Counted from the first letter of the stretch, positions 47,641 to 57,088 are shown. The stretch is 64,000 nucleotides of DNA from Dehalococcoidales bacterium (GCA_016932435.1 JAFGCW010000043.1:11617-75616), one strand, 5' to 3'. Numbers and translations are program-made. The notes: a model not told the origin generated them from the letters alone.

Positions 47641-47844
47641 ATGGCTTTGAAGATTGGTGATAGGGTTGAGTATAGGGGTGAAGCTGTTGATGATAAGTAC
47701 CTTCAGGGGAAAATAGTTACTATTGAAAAAAACAGCAGAGGTTTTATTACCAGCTATTTTGCTATGTTAGATGGGAATTTATTGGTTCAGTTTAAACCAC
47801 ATAATCTGAATTGGCATAAAGTAGAAGAAATGGTGGTTGATTAA
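47641..47844 (+). CDS. Small SH3/Tudor-like protein, copy 2 of 3
   Basis: The 67-residue protein (ALKIGDRVEYRGEA, GKIVTIEKNS, ITSYFAMLDGNLLVQFKPHNLNW) is a paralogue of the genes on either side. It keeps the LxIGDxVxY start and the VQFxPxNLxW end. GGGAAGG precedes the ATG. Unknown function; retention of three copies suggests they form a hetero-oligomer or have split roles. Confidence 0.6.
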   Translation: MALKIGDRVEYRGEAVDDKYLQGKIVTIEKNSRGFITSYFAMLDGNLLVQFKPHNLNWHKVEEMVVD

Positions 47845-47863
47845 GTTCGGAGGTACTAAGAAG

Positions 47864-48085
47864 ATGGAATTAAATATCGGTGACAAGATTATATATGAAG
47901 ATTCACATTCAAACTTTTTTAAAGGTGAAATCGTGGATATCTGGAAAGATGACTATGAAGAAATATCCGCCTACTTTGTTGCGACAGATACGGGATTACA
48001 TATTCACTTTAAACCTAGTAGTCTTGAGTACTGTCGTTTGGATGAATCACTTGCTGGGGAATACGCTTCCAGCTTCGGCAGTTAG
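47864..48085 (+). CDS. Small SH3/Tudor-like protein, copy 3 of 3
   Basis: The 73-residue protein (ELNIGDKIIYEDSH, GEIVDIWKDD, ISAYFVATDTGLHIHFKPSSLEY) is the third paralogue, with an extra tail ending YASSFGS. It is closest to copy 1 in the IVDIWK segment. The frame opens at 47837, but the ATG at 47864 with CGGAGG matches its relatives. Its reading region lies 19 bp after copy 2. Confidence 0.6.
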   Translation: MELNIGDKIIYEDSHSNFFKGEIVDIWKDDYEEISAYFVATDTGLHIHFKPSSLEYCRLDESLAGEYASSFGS

Positions 48086-48230
48086 TGAGTAGTCAGGTTT
48101 ATCTTGCATACGTAACTAACTATTTCACCTTCAGAGTGGAGGGGAAGAACCATACGGTCAAGGATCGTATATCAATAGTTTGAAACGGTTACATGAGTGG
48201 GCACGGGAGCGAGGGAAGGAAAAGGTTGTT

Positions 48231-49259
48231 TTACCAGTCGGGGTGGTTAATTAATCTACTTGCCAGTTCCCTTTTTTTATCATCGGAGAGGAAGGACGTC
48301 CTGATGGCGTTGAACAGCATGGTGCGTATCTCATCCCGGATAAAACCGAGGTCGTTAGCTAGGAGTTCATACTCTTCTGCCAGCGAGTTGCCGAACATCT
48401 TGGGATCATCGGTGTTGATGCTGACAGGGATATTCCTGTCGTAAAAGTACCGCACCGGGTGTTTTTTAATCGATTCGACCACTCCGGTTTTCACGTTGGA
48501 AATCGGGCATATTTCCAGAGGTATGCTGTGTTCGGCAAGATAGTCGACCAGTTTTTCATCCTCTATGGCACGGGTTCCATGCCCGATACGTTCAACCTTC
48601 AGGTTATTGATAGCCGACCAGATGCTTTCCGGACCTGCCGCTTCACCGGCGTGTGCCGTGGCGTGGAGTCCCGCCTGACGGGCTTTTTCGTATACGTCGG
48701 CAAACAGTTTCTGAGGATATTGCTGTTCGTTTCCACCAAGTCCGATTCCTATCACGCCGAATTGCCTTGACTCGATAATTTCCGGTAGTTTCTCTGCCGC
48801 ATTTTCAGGCCCGTTATCACGCACCAGGTCGATTATCAGATTGATGTCGATTTCAGGAACCTTCGACAGTCCCGCCCGAACTGCTTCCGCAAGTCTGGAT
48901 AGTGTCAGGTCTTTATTAAGAAAGCGGGACGATGAGAAGAAAACTTCGGCATAGAGAATATTCTGATGTGCAAGGTCACGGGCGACTGCTTCAGACAGGA
49001 AGGTGAAGTCTTCGTACTCTCTCAGGAACTGATTTTTCCATAGCCATGTTTCCAGGAAATGCATGAAGTCACGGTATTTGAATTTTTCTTCGAAGGCATT
49101 GATATCCGGTACCGACGGATCACCGCCATATTTCTTTATCAGTTCCCAGAGTGTCTCGTGAGGAATCGCTCCAGTAAGGTGCAGGTGAAGCTCAACCTTC
49201 GGTACTCTTTCATACCATGATTTCTTTTTATCGGTAGTCATAGAGGTATTATAGTGCAT
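48231..49259 (-). CDS. Adenosine deaminase family protein
   Basis: The enzyme deaminates adenosine (or adenine) in purine salvage. The 342-residue protein has the zinc-site motifs ELHLHLTG (HxH), HAGEAAG, RIGHGTRA and SINTDDPKMF. The HLHLTG variant replaces the usual HLHLDG/EG. Two ATGs are possible, at 49259 and 49241; neither has a Shine-Dalgarno, and TATAAT occurs just upstream of the second one, so translation may begin leaderless at 49241 (336 residues). ADA versus adenine deaminase is not settled. Confidence 0.88.
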   Translation of the reverse strand: MHYNTSMTTDKKKSWYERVPKVELHLHLTGAIPHETLWELIKKYGGDPSVPDINAFEEKFKYRDFMHFLETWLWKNQFLREYEDFTFLSEAVARDLAHQNILYAEVFFSSSRFLNKDLTLSRLAEAVRAGLSKVPEIDINLIIDLVRDNGPENAAEKLPEIIESRQFGVIGIGLGGNEQQYPQKLFADVYEKARQAGLHATAHAGEAAGPESIWSAINNLKVERIGHGTRAIEDEKLVDYLAEHSIPLEICPISNVKTGVVESIKKHPVRYFYDRNIPVSINTDDPKMFGNSLAEEYELLANDLGFIRDEIRTMLFNAIRTSFLSDDKKRELASRLINHPDW

Positions 49260-49415
49260 GAAGAGAGGTAAAACGTAATTGAGTTTTAGGTAAGGAATGA
49301 AAGTAATGCAGGTTGGGTAAGTTCGACGAAGTCAGGTCATGGACGTACTACGTACCCGCCGTTTTGATTCAAATTTACAAACAGTTTTACTAAATAGACG
49401 CTTACTCTCACGATT

Positions 49416-50081
49416 CTATTCAACCTTGATGTGAACAATAATATCGCCCGGTCTTCCATCTGTTAATTGAAGAGCGTTTTTCAGTTTTATTTTACTTCCA
49501 GTCCTGACATTGGCAGGTATTTTCACCTTTAGTTTCTTATTATTTCTTTTAAGTTCCTTTTCTATTCCTTTTCCTGCCTGTTCGGAAGTCAATATTATTA
49601 CATAATCCACATAGTCGTCTGAAAAAGATTTGTTATCAATGAAGTCCTCAAGTTTGAAGTCTCCCGCGACATCAAATTTCATATTCTTTGAGTTACGAAA
49701 TCCCCTTGTGAACTTGTGATAAGTGAATCCTGTGTTATGTGTTATGTCTCCAAAAATATCATTAAAAAACCCATTGTCTTGTCCGCCCTCTTCAAAATCA
49801 TGGATAAAATCATCAAAGGTAGCTCGAGTGGATTGACTGCCGAATATATCACCAACACTTCCTACAAATCCAAACTGGTCATATTGATTTCTTTTTTCAG
49901 GATCACTAAGAACGCTGAAAGATTCATTAATATCCTTAAATTTTTCGTTAGCCCATTCTTCCTGGCCGTGATTACGGTCAGGATGATATTGCATTGCCAG
50001 TTTTCGGTATGCTTTCTTGACTTGATCTGCTGATGCAGTCTTATCCAATCCAAGTATCTGGTAGTAGTCTTTATAAACCAT
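49416..50081 (-). CDS. J-domain co-chaperone, CbpA-like
   Basis: The 221-residue protein begins with a J domain ([17 protein letters not shown] in [10 protein letters not shown]), then a Gly-poor, Asp/Phe-rich linker, and a C-terminal beta domain ([35 protein letters not shown]) as in DnaJ/CbpA. The zinc-finger cysteines of DnaJ are missing, so it is a type II J protein; partner DnaK and GrpE are not in this window. The ATG at 50079-50081 (AGG upstream) is preferred to the one five codons earlier. Confidence 0.85.
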   Translation of the reverse strand: MVYKDYYQILGLDKTASADQVKKAYRKLAMQYHPDRNHGQEEWANEKFKDINESFSVLSDPEKRNQYDQFGFVGSVGDIFGSQSTRATFDDFIHDFEEGGQDNGFFNDIFGDITHNTGFTYHKFTRGFRNSKNMKFDVAGDFKLEDFIDNKSFSDDYVDYVIILTSEQAGKGIEKELKRNNKKLKVKIPANVRTGSKIKLKNALQLTDGRPGDIIVHIKVE

Positions 50082-50096
50082 TGTAATAACCTGCAT

Positions 50097-50506
50097 TCAA
50101 GTACTTATTGTATGTAAGATCTGTTTTCTGTTTAATTCTCTTTATTTGTGATCTCCTTTCTATTTTCTCGCAACTATCATCTCTCTTTAGGAATCATTAT
50201 TTGGGGCATTCCTTTGCTTAGTAAACATAGTTCGAATTTACCAATTCTCAAAAACATACGCAGTTCACACAATTGGTTTGAATAATATCAAAATAACCTG
50301 GTTTCAGGATCACCTTCGTAACTAGTATCCGAAGATTATTAAAATTAATCAATCATGTAGTTGAGACTGAGTCTTTTCGGGTATGCCGATTATACGTCTT
50401 CCGTAATATGTGAACAATATACGAATGTCTAATATGTAGATAGCCATAAGTAGCTGTATGGACTCAACGTTGTTATGATGATGTGATCGCCCGACGTTAC
50501 CAACCA
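50097..50506. other. Gap without a recognisable gene
   Basis: About 400 AT-rich bases upstream of the J-domain gene. No frame, RNA gene or strong hairpin is seen. It presumably holds the J-domain gene promoter. Confidence 0.45.
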
Positions 50507-50533
50507 GGTGGGTTACGCTTTGTTTCACCTACC
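50507..50533. repeat. Dispersed GGTGGGT palindromic repeat
   Basis: GGTGGGTTACGCTTTGTTTC and ACCTACC make an imperfect hairpin of the type found as dispersed intergenic repeats in many bacteria. It is next to the end of the acetyltransferase gene. Confidence 0.45.
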
Positions 50534-50541
50534 CCACACGG

Positions 50542-51078
50542 CTACCATAACTCGCCCTCTCGCCATTCGACGGAGAGTGGTGCGGAAAGGTCGAGTGCGG
50601 GGGTATCTGCTAAAGAAAGAACCATTACCGAAGCACCTTCACGTGAAGGGATCAACTCATTATCTTTACGAGAAAGGAGAGGTCCTTTCCACACTTCCCA
50701 GCCAAAACGTGAGTAGAAATCCGGCAAACCGGTGCAAAGACCGGCGATTTCGAAATCGACTATTTCTTCGGCAAGCTTTTTCATAACCGCTGTTGCGAAA
50801 CCACGTTTCCGGTACGATTCATCCGTCGCTACTCCCTCGATATAAGCCGTTCTCATCACCGGCTTATCCTCTACCTGCAGCCACCTGGTAATCCACAAGG
50901 CATGTGAGACTAGAGTGTTTTCATGATATCCCAGCACGTGGGTTGAGTCGGGAAAAGTATCCAGAAAAAGACGGTAATCCGTACTAAAAGCCCGTGAGCA
51001 CAGGGTGATAATATCGGCCAGTTCCTCTGCGGAAAGGTCGATATTCTTTTTTATTTTCAGCGTAAGTTCTTCGTCCAT
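50542..51078 (-). CDS. GNAT acetyltransferase, AAC(2')-like
   Basis: The 178-residue protein has the GNAT CoA site RTAYIEGVATDESYRKRGFATAVM (R/Q-x2-G-x-A/G variant RKRGFA) and a C-terminal half ending LSADLTP-like then SVEWREGELW. From memory this end and the YIEGVA strand correspond to aminoglycoside 2'-N-acetyltransferase AAC(2')-Ic of mycobacteria (YVEGVAV, CDWRAGDVW). It may therefore acetylate an amine-bearing sugar or peptide; resistance is not shown. The start ATG has a poor ribosome-binding site. The gene is alone on the minus strand. Confidence 0.65.
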   Translation of the reverse strand: MDEELTLKIKKNIDLSAEELADIITLCSRAFSTDYRLFLDTFPDSTHVLGYHENTLVSHALWITRWLQVEDKPVMRTAYIEGVATDESYRKRGFATAVMKKLAEEIVDFEIAGLCTGLPDFYSRFGWEVWKGPLLSRKDNELIPSREGASVMVLSLADTPALDLSAPLSVEWREGELW

Positions 51079-51149
51079 TTTATTGAGCTTGTATTCTTTT
51101 CCAAGTCGTTATCTAGTTATGCTACTGCGATGGTAAGAAAATCCTTCTT

Positions 51150-51245
51150 TATCTCCCTTTTTAAAAGGGAGAAATCACCGGAATACTTTCGATTAAGAAT
51201 ATCCGGTTTCCCCCTTTGCAAAGGGGGAATAAGGGGGATTTGAAA
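51150..51245. repeat. Dispersed palindromic repeat (CCCCCTTT-AAAGGGGG type)
   Basis: TCTCCCTTTTTAAAAGGGAGA and TTTCCCCCTTTGCAAAGGGGGAA are two hairpins close together, followed by TAAGGGGGATTT. This is a well-known type of short repeat in intergenic DNA; its translations (LFPLCKGG-like) produce spurious frames. Confidence 0.6.
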
Positions 51246-51349
51246 CCTCTTTGGTTCGCCCGGTTCTGCTTATTCGAAATATTTCTCTCATACCTTCCCG
51301 ATATTATATAATGGGTTTTACCTTAATTCACAGGAGAGGAGAGCTGTAG

Positions 51350-51952
51350 ATGGAAGAGAAGATAACCTATTTTGAGACATCAGGAGCCGAACACACCGAG
51401 GAGACGCTGAAACTGGCGGCGGAACGGGCGGAAGCGCGTGGTATTAAAAAGATAGTCCTGGCATCGACACGGGGTGAGACCGCCAGAATGGCGATGAAAG
51501 CGTATGAAGGCAAGGATATCAGGCTGGTGGTGGTGCCGCACCAGTACGGATTTATCGCCGAACAGAGATTTACGCCGGAACTGACGGCGGAACTGGAAAA
51601 CAAGGGGCATAAGGTACACTTCGGGACGATGCTGTTCCACACCGATAATTTTTACGGAGAGAAAGCGCCGACGATCATCGCCAACACCTTACGGGCATTC
51701 TGCCAGGGAATGAAGGTCTGCGTTGAGATAATCCTGATGGCGGCGGACGCCGGCTGCGTGGCAATAGGAGAGCAGGTTATCGCCGTGACCGGAACCGGAA
51801 GAGGAGCCGATACCGCGGTAGTAGCGACCGCTTCAACCTCGACAAAGTTCAGCGATTTTCACATCACCGAGATAATCTGCAAGCCGCTTGAGACCAGGAA
51901 TATGCCTCCACCACCTCCGGCTGCAGGTAATCCTCCAGCTCCACCGAAATAA
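51350..51952 (+). CDS. Pyruvate-kinase C-terminal-domain-like protein
   Basis: The 200-residue protein resembles the stand-alone alpha/beta domain of pyruvate kinase: KIVLASTRGETARMAMKAYEG, RLVVVPHQYGF, CVEIILMAADAGCVAIGEQVIAVTGTGRGADTAVVATA. It lacks catalytic pyruvate kinase domains and ends in a Pro/Ala tail (PPPPPAAGNPPAPPK). Such domains bind small phosphates or regulate; the ligand is unknown. AGGAGAGGAG precedes the ATG. It begins a three-gene plus-strand set. Confidence 0.65.
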   Translation: MEEKITYFETSGAEHTEETLKLAAERAEARGIKKIVLASTRGETARMAMKAYEGKDIRLVVVPHQYGFIAEQRFTPELTAELENKGHKVHFGTMLFHTDNFYGEKAPTIIANTLRAFCQGMKVCVEIILMAADAGCVAIGEQVIAVTGTGRGADTAVVATASTSTKFSDFHITEIICKPLETRNMPPPPPAAGNPPAPPK

Positions 51953-51966
51953 TAGAAAGAAAGATT

Positions 51967-52521
51967 ATGAACGAGAGAGTCCTGATAATAGTCGCCGGAC
52001 CTTCCTGTACGGGAAAGACGACCCTGGCGGAAAAAATAGCCGTGAAATATAACCTGCTTTTGCTGTACAAGGATGGAATCAAAGAACCACTGATGGACTC
52101 TCTCGGGGTTGAGAACAGGGAAGAATCGCGCAAGATAGGTATTGCCACCTATAAGGTACTGTATACGCTTTTCGAATCTGTCATGCGTACCGGCAATTCC
52201 CTGGTAATCGAGAGTAACTTCTACGCTGAGTATGATTCCGAGAAGTTAAATTCACTGATAAGGGAATATGGATATGCTGCTGTCCAGATCCAGTGCCGGA
52301 CAGAGAGTAAGGTACTCTTCGAACGGTATATGAAACGGGCGAATTCGGAAGACAGGCATCCCGGTCATTTCGACCTGCAGTACCAACATGTGGAATCGGC
52401 TTTGATGGATGGACGCACCAAACCGCAGAAGATCGACGGGCAGTTGATCGATCTGAATACGACCGATTTCGAGAAAATTGATTATGCTAAGTTGTTTGAG
52501 ACTATAGAGAACGTGAGGTGA
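51967..52521 (+). CDS. P-loop kinase/ATPase of AAA_33-like type
   Basis: The 184-residue protein begins with the Walker [16 protein letters not shown] and continues with a LVIESNFY segment and QCRTES, the fold of small nucleotide or sugar kinases (chloramphenicol/zeta-toxin-like). No Walker B-type DE pair is obvious. Substrate unknown. It starts 14 bp after the preceding gene and ends 4 bp before the next, so all three are co-transcribed. Confidence 0.6.
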   Translation: MNERVLIIVAGPSCTGKTTLAEKIAVKYNLLLLYKDGIKEPLMDSLGVENREESRKIGIATYKVLYTLFESVMRTGNSLVIESNFYAEYDSEKLNSLIREYGYAAVQIQCRTESKVLFERYMKRANSEDRHPGHFDLQYQHVESALMDGRTKPQKIDGQLIDLNTTDFEKIDYAKLFETIENVR

Positions 52522-52525
52522 AGGC

Positions 52526-53293
52526 ATGAGACAGGTAATGCTAACTCCGTCGGCGGGAAAAAGGCTGATAGGAAAGGGTATGGCAGCCCACCCGGCGGTA
52601 AAAGACACTCTCAAAAATGGCACTCTGGTTATCATCGCCGGTACCACCAATGCCTATGTTGCCGAAGAGATCCTTACCATTACCGGTGAGAGAGAAAAGT
52701 TTTCCCGGAAAGGATTTTTCAGGGGCATTACGTTGCCGCCGACGTACAGCACCACCGAGCAGGGTCGACTTTCAGATGAAAGCGGATTTCCCGGTGACGT
52801 GGTGATACACAAGGGCGTTTGGGATAAAGGGAAGACCATCTACGACGTGGCGGATGGGCTTAAAGAAGGCGACCTTGTCCTTAAAGGTGCGAATGCCCTG
52901 GACGCAGTTAACGGACAGGCGGCGATACTTATCGGCAATCCGCAGGGCGGGACGATATCCCTGATACTGAACGCAGTGATAGGGAGGAGAACCGGACTGA
53001 TTCTGCCGGTTGGCCTGGAAAAGAGAGTAGCTTGTTCGCTGGACGACATGGCGAACAGGATAAACTCGCCCGGTTCGAAAGGACTGCGGCTGTGGCCGGT
53101 GACAGGTGATGTATTCACCGAGATAGACGCGCTTCGACTGCTTACCGGTGTTGAAGCCGAACTCTTCGCCGCCGGCGGTATCTGCGGTGCTGAAGGGAGT
53201 ATCTGGCTAGGAATCAGCGGTACACCCGAGCAGGAAGAAAAAGCCGGGATGTTGGTAAAAGAGATAGCCTCCGAACCGGCTTTTAGCATGTAA
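52526..53293 (+). CDS. Conserved protein of unknown function
   Basis: The 255-residue protein has alternating alpha/beta segments: [10 protein letters not shown] near the start, [68 protein letters not shown]. The KGANAL-D stretch and PQGGT loop look like nucleotide or metal-binding turns, but no family is recognised and no function is claimed. GAGGTGA precedes the ATG. It ends just before the convergent oxyanion-binding protein gene. Confidence 0.55.
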   Translation: MRQVMLTPSAGKRLIGKGMAAHPAVKDTLKNGTLVIIAGTTNAYVAEEILTITGEREKFSRKGFFRGITLPPTYSTTEQGRLSDESGFPGDVVIHKGVWDKGKTIYDVADGLKEGDLVLKGANALDAVNGQAAILIGNPQGGTISLILNAVIGRRTGLILPVGLEKRVACSLDDMANRINSPGSKGLRLWPVTGDVFTEIDALRLLTGVEAELFAAGGICGAEGSIWLGISGTPEQEEKAGMLVKEIASEPAFSM

Positions 53294-53299
53294 TTTGTG

Positions 53300-54169
53300 T
53301 TATTTTAGAAAACTCCTGAGTTCAGAAGGTACTTGCCCCGGATTGTCTGTTGTCGCAGGAATTACCGGAGTCATCCCTGCTTGTTCAAGTATCATACTTC
53401 CTCTGTCACTTAAAAGAATTTTCAACCAGTCCAGGGCTGTTTCCCGGTTTTTCGAGGTTGACGGAATGGTTATTCCGAAAAGAATGGGAGCGCCCCGAAT
53501 AGTAATCGTTTCTCCCGGATTATTTCCCGATACCTGAACAGATGCCTGTCTGTAAAAATCTCTGAACTCATTCTTTGAAAGGTTTATCTCCTCGGGGAGT
53601 GCAAGGAGCCTGGCATTACCCCGAGGTGAACGTGAACTGTATCCGATAGCATAACCTTTACTGCTTTCCTGGAAAGTCTCCCTGGTAAGCAGCCGGGTAT
53701 TATCCGATTTCAGCAGTTTCTCGTATAAACCCGGCTGATTATAATACTTCTCGGCAAGCTGCAGTACCATCAGCGCCCGGTAACCTCCGGGATCGCCGTC
53801 GGCATCCATATGCCACAGGGTCACTCCATCCCTCTGAATCACCTCATACCAGTTGTCAGCATTGATTTCTTCGCAGTAAGGTGATGCATCCGTATATCGA
53901 AGTACCATCCGGTTCGAAGCGAAGCAGATATACCAGCCAGCATAATCCGGCATCATCAGGTAACGTATCAGGCTGAAATCGGCAGAAGCGACTATATCGC
54001 ATTCTCTGCCCTGTATGAAATCGCGGACAAGAGCAGCGCTGCCGCCTGGTTCATCGATTATTTCCACCTTCGGATAGATGTGCATGAATTCACCGTTTAT
54101 TCCGATGAATGCACCTGTCAGACTCCCGGCATGCAGGATTGTCAGCTTTTTTTCAGGTGTGTTCTGCAT
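53300..54169 (-). CDS. WtpA/ModA-like tungstate/molybdate-binding protein without signal peptide
   Basis: The 289-residue protein has the type I periplasmic binding-protein pattern of Wtp[14 protein letters not shown] near the start (ligand Ser), [27 protein letters not shown], the DPGGYRAL segment (substrate pocket) and a late [17 protein letters not shown]. Such proteins bind WO4/MoO4 for an ABC importer. The N-terminus is [12 protein letters not shown]: no hydrophobic signal or lipobox. The ATG at 54167-54169 has GGAGG 8 bases upstream, so the export signal is truly missing. It is the last gene of the importer operon on the minus strand. Confidence 0.78.
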   Translation of the reverse strand: MQNTPEKKLTILHAGSLTGAFIGINGEFMHIYPKVEIIDEPGGSAALVRDFIQGRECDIVASADFSLIRYLMMPDYAGWYICFASNRMVLRYTDASPYCEEINADNWYEVIQRDGVTLWHMDADGDPGGYRALMVLQLAEKYYNQPGLYEKLLKSDNTRLLTRETFQESSKGYAIGYSSRSPRGNARLLALPEEINLSKNEFRDFYRQASVQVSGNNPGETITIRGAPILFGITIPSTSKNRETALDWLKILLSDRGSMILEQAGMTPVIPATTDNPGQVPSELRSFLK

Positions 54170-54199
54170 CTTCAGAACCTCCATTTCCGGATAGAATAT

Positions 54200-55054
54200 T
54201 CACCACAGGTCAGGCAGGCTCGGTCTGAACCATATTACATAAGAGCGTGTTTCACGTCTGAAGGTGACGCTTCCATCCTTGTTCTCGGACAGCCAATTAT
54301 CTACGTTCTCACGGAAAAGAGGGGGTATTTTATCGGTTGAGGTTGGTCGCAGCTTCCACAGGTCCTGATAAGCCTCTTCACGTGTGGGAAAGTCTTTTGT
54401 GAATCCGTCCGTTACGATATTCACATTCGGGTCAAAACCCATATCATAGATGAGATTATAGGTAACGTTATAGCCCAGTCTCCGGTCAGCCGGTCTCATC
54501 GGAGGGAATCCTTCGGCGCCCTCAACACCCCTGAAAAGGTCACCTACTACCGTTGGAATGTTCGGCATATTCGCCCAGGCGATGGTCACCACGTATTTCC
54601 TAGCAAAAGTTGCGGTTTTTCTGATATCCTGCGCTCCGGGTGAACGTGAAGCGATAACGATATCATGCTGTTCAAGATTTTCACCAAGAACGACGTCTTC
54701 CCAGTTCATTTTCACCGTCTGGAGATTGGTGACTCCGGCTTCCTTTGCATTTTCACTGCAAAATGCGAGCATATGTTCCGAGGCATCGAGGGATGTCACG
54801 CTTTTTGACCGTTGTGCCATCGGCACTGAGATACGCCCGGGACCGCAGCCGATATCCAGTACCGTATCGTTCTTATCGGTGTCGAACACATTAAGCTGGT
54901 TCAACGTGTAGATTTTTTCCATTTTGGCTACGCGGTTATACATGTCCGCACTCTGACTCCACCTTTCGCCGGGATCTTCTCTCTGCTGTTGTCCGGAGGG
55001 TTGAGACGGCATACTAAGCTGTCTCAACGCTTCCCAGTTTATTAATGAATCCAT
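54200..55054 (-). CDS. Class I SAM-dependent methyltransferase
   Basis: The 284-residue protein has motif I VLDIGCGPGRISVPMA, an acidic end of strand 2 (SLDAS) and a post-I region; the C-terminal half (NVTYNLIYDMGFDPNVNIV) is unlike small-molecule methyltransferases known to me. Its position between the FecBCD-type importer and the WtpA-like protein points to a role in handling the imported ligand or a chelator. AAGGAG precedes the ATG. Substrate unknown. Confidence 0.8.
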   Translation of the reverse strand: MDSLINWEALRQLSMPSQPSGQQQREDPGERWSQSADMYNRVAKMEKIYTLNQLNVFDTDKNDTVLDIGCGPGRISVPMAQRSKSVTSLDASEHMLAFCSENAKEAGVTNLQTVKMNWEDVVLGENLEQHDIVIASRSPGAQDIRKTATFARKYVVTIAWANMPNIPTVVGDLFRGVEGAEGFPPMRPADRRLGYNVTYNLIYDMGFDPNVNIVTDGFTKDFPTREEAYQDLWKLRPTSTDKIPPLFRENVDNWLSENKDGSVTFRRETRSYVIWFRPSLPDLW

Positions 55055-55167
55055 AATAGTCTCCTTATAAATGCTGTTTTCGACTGATTGTGAACCTGAT
55101 CAGGTACTCCCGGATTTGCAGATCGTTTCTCAAGCCCGGGGAGTACCGTTATTACCGGCTGCCTTGT

Positions 55168-56235
55168 CTAATTCTGATTTCCAGCGAGGACCATATCTAT
55201 CTCATCATCCGGAATTTCATAACCGCTGTGGAACGTCTTGTAGAATTCCCGGATTTTCTTCGCCATATCGAGGTCCTTAAATATCTCGGGGTACATGGTC
55301 TTGGCAAGCCACAGGCACATCATTGAACCTTCCGCGCTGCGTACAGACCAGAGATATGTCCCGGTAGGGACAATAAATACCTTATTGTTCTTAATTGCCG
55401 GAAGGGTCTGAAATGTAGGTTCAGCGAGAATCTGTTCCTTGCCTGAAAGATTGTGAGTGAGGATGATTTCAGGGTTCCACTTGATAACATCTTCCGCACT
55501 GATACTGGTCCCGGGAGTTGATCCACCTCCCTCGGCTTCGGCGGCGACATTGATACCACCAGCTTCGGTGATATAGACGGAGCAGATGTCTGCTGCATTA
55601 ATGGTACTCAGAGCACCGGCGCGGTAGTTAAGCATCAGAATCCTGACTTTTTCACTTTGCTGAAGATGCGCCGTCTTTTCTGAAACATAATCTATGTTGC
55701 CCTGGTAATATTCACAGAAATCTTCGGCTATATGAGGAGCATTTCCACCATTGATTTTAGCTATTTCCCTGATATTGCTTTTCATCTCCTCTATAGTGGA
55801 AAAAGAGGCAAGCTTCACAACGGCGATACCGGCAGCATTCAACTGGTCGATTACAGCCTGGTCTCTGACAGGGCCGTAAACAACTTGGGCTCCGGAAGCA
55901 ATGATGTCTTCGACATTGCCAGTTGTGAGTCCCCTGGGATTTGCCTTGACGTAGTCTGGAAATACCTTGTTGAAATACTCGTTAGTATCGCCGAAGGCGG
56001 TCGCGACAAGCCTGTTCGAATAACCCAGCAGGGCTGTCATATGTGCCATGGCTCCTATTTGAGGGGCTACCCTTTCGACGTTATAGGGTATCTCTATCGG
56101 GTTTCCTTCGCTGTCCGTTACAGTTCTTGTTTGAGGAGTTTCTTCTTCCTCAGATGAGCATCCACCCAGTACCATGCTGAGTGACATTGCTATCACTACT
56201 GCAAGGTAAAGGGTTTTCTTTAACCATCTGGTCAT
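55168..56235 (-). CDS. FecB/BtuF-type substrate-binding lipoprotein
   Basis: The 355-residue protein has a lipoprotein signal (SLSMVLGGC, lipid Cys26), then the class III binding-protein fold: RTVTDSEGNPIEIP, RVAPQIGAMAHMTALLG, DIIASGAQVVYGP, KWNPEIILTHN and TFQTLPAIKNNKVFIVP. It should deliver ligand to the adjacent permease. The Fe-siderophore, heme, cobalamin and, as in H. influenzae MolA, molybdate or tungstate are all used by this family; the upstream cofactor riboswitch favours the last. The longer frame to 56325 has no ribosome-binding site, whereas the ATG at 56235 follows AGGAGG. Confidence 0.85.
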   Translation of the reverse strand: MTRWLKKTLYLAVVIAMSLSMVLGGCSSEEEETPQTRTVTDSEGNPIEIPYNVERVAPQIGAMAHMTALLGYSNRLVATAFGDTNEYFNKVFPDYVKANPRGLTTGNVEDIIASGAQVVYGPVRDQAVIDQLNAAGIAVVKLASFSTIEEMKSNIREIAKINGGNAPHIAEDFCEYYQGNIDYVSEKTAHLQQSEKVRILMLNYRAGALSTINAADICSVYITEAGGINVAAEAEGGGSTPGTSISAEDVIKWNPEIILTHNLSGKEQILAEPTFQTLPAIKNNKVFIVPTGTYLWSVRSAEGSMMCLWLAKTMYPEIFKDLDMAKKIREFYKTFHSGYEIPDDEIDMVLAGNQN

Positions 56236-56299
56236 TTCAGGTTTCCTCCTATTTTTAGATTTATATAAACGCAATAAGGTGAAATTATACCTTGCGGAA

Positions 56300-57088
56300 T
56301 CAAGGATTTTTAATAACCGGAACACAGGAATTTACGGTAAGATCATCAATTCTGTTTTTCACTACCCTGATCTCTATTCCGTAAGTATCCCGCATGTTTT
56401 CCTCGGTAATAATTTCCTCGGCATTTCCTGCCAGGAACACGTTATCCCATTCCATCAAAGCTACCTCTCCTTCACACTGGAAAGCATGGTCAGGGAAGTG
56501 TGTTGTCATTATTATTCCCAGGCCACTCTCTCTCGCTAACCCACTCACACACTGGAGTACTCTTACCTGATTACCAAAATCAAGGTTCGAAGTTGGCTCA
56601 TCCAGCATCAGGAAGGAAGGTTCCTGCGTAAGCGCTCTGGAAATCAGTACCAGCTGCCGTTCACCGCCGCTGATTTCCGTGTATATGCGTTCAGCCAGGT
56701 AGCTGATACCAAGCCGTTCCAGCATATTCATTGCTATTGCCCTGTCATGTTTACCAGGGGCGCTGAAGGTGCTAAGGTGGGCTGTCCTGCCCATCATGAC
56801 CACGTCCAGTACCCTGAACGGGAAAGGAGGATTATGAGCCTGGGGAACATAAGCCATTATCCTGGCAAACTGTTTACGGGGCAGCGAATGCATGTCTTTG
56901 CCATCTACGAGGATTTCTCCGCCGAGTGGTTTGAGAAGCCCGAGTATTGTCCTGAAGAGGGTGCTTTTTCCGACACCGTTCGGTCCCAGAAGGCAGAGTA
57001 TCTCTCCTGAATCCACGGTTGTACTGAAACCATCTACTACCACACGCGAGCCAAAGCCGCACACAACATTCTTAATCTCCAGTTTCAT
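56300..57088 (-). CDS. FecE/BtuD-type ABC transporter ATP-binding protein
   Basis: The 262-residue protein has Walker A GPNGVGKST, Q-loop YVPQAHN, signature ISGGERQLV, Walker B FLMLDEPTSNLD and switch His in TTHFPDH. It is the importer ATPase. Its ATG overlaps the permease TGA (ATGA), and its product is followed by the binding-protein gene 64 bp later. Confidence 0.92.
   Translation of the reverse strand: MKLEIKNVVCGFGSRVVVDGFSTTVDSGEILCLLGPNGVGKSTLFRTILGLLKPLGGEILVDGKDMHSLPRKQFARIMAYVPQAHNPPFPFRVLDVVMMGRTAHLSTFSAPGKHDRAIAMNMLERLGISYLAERIYTEISGGERQLVLISRALTQEPSFLMLDEPTSNLDFGNQVRVLQCVSGLARESGLGIIMTTHFPDHAFQCEGEVALMEWDNVFLAGNAEEIITEENMRDTYGIEIRVVKNRIDDLTVNSCVPVIKNP

Noticed and set aside
47355..48085. 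CRISPR-like or tandem DNA repeat
   Set aside because: The similarity is at protein level among three frames with their own ribosome sites; the DNA is not a repeat array.
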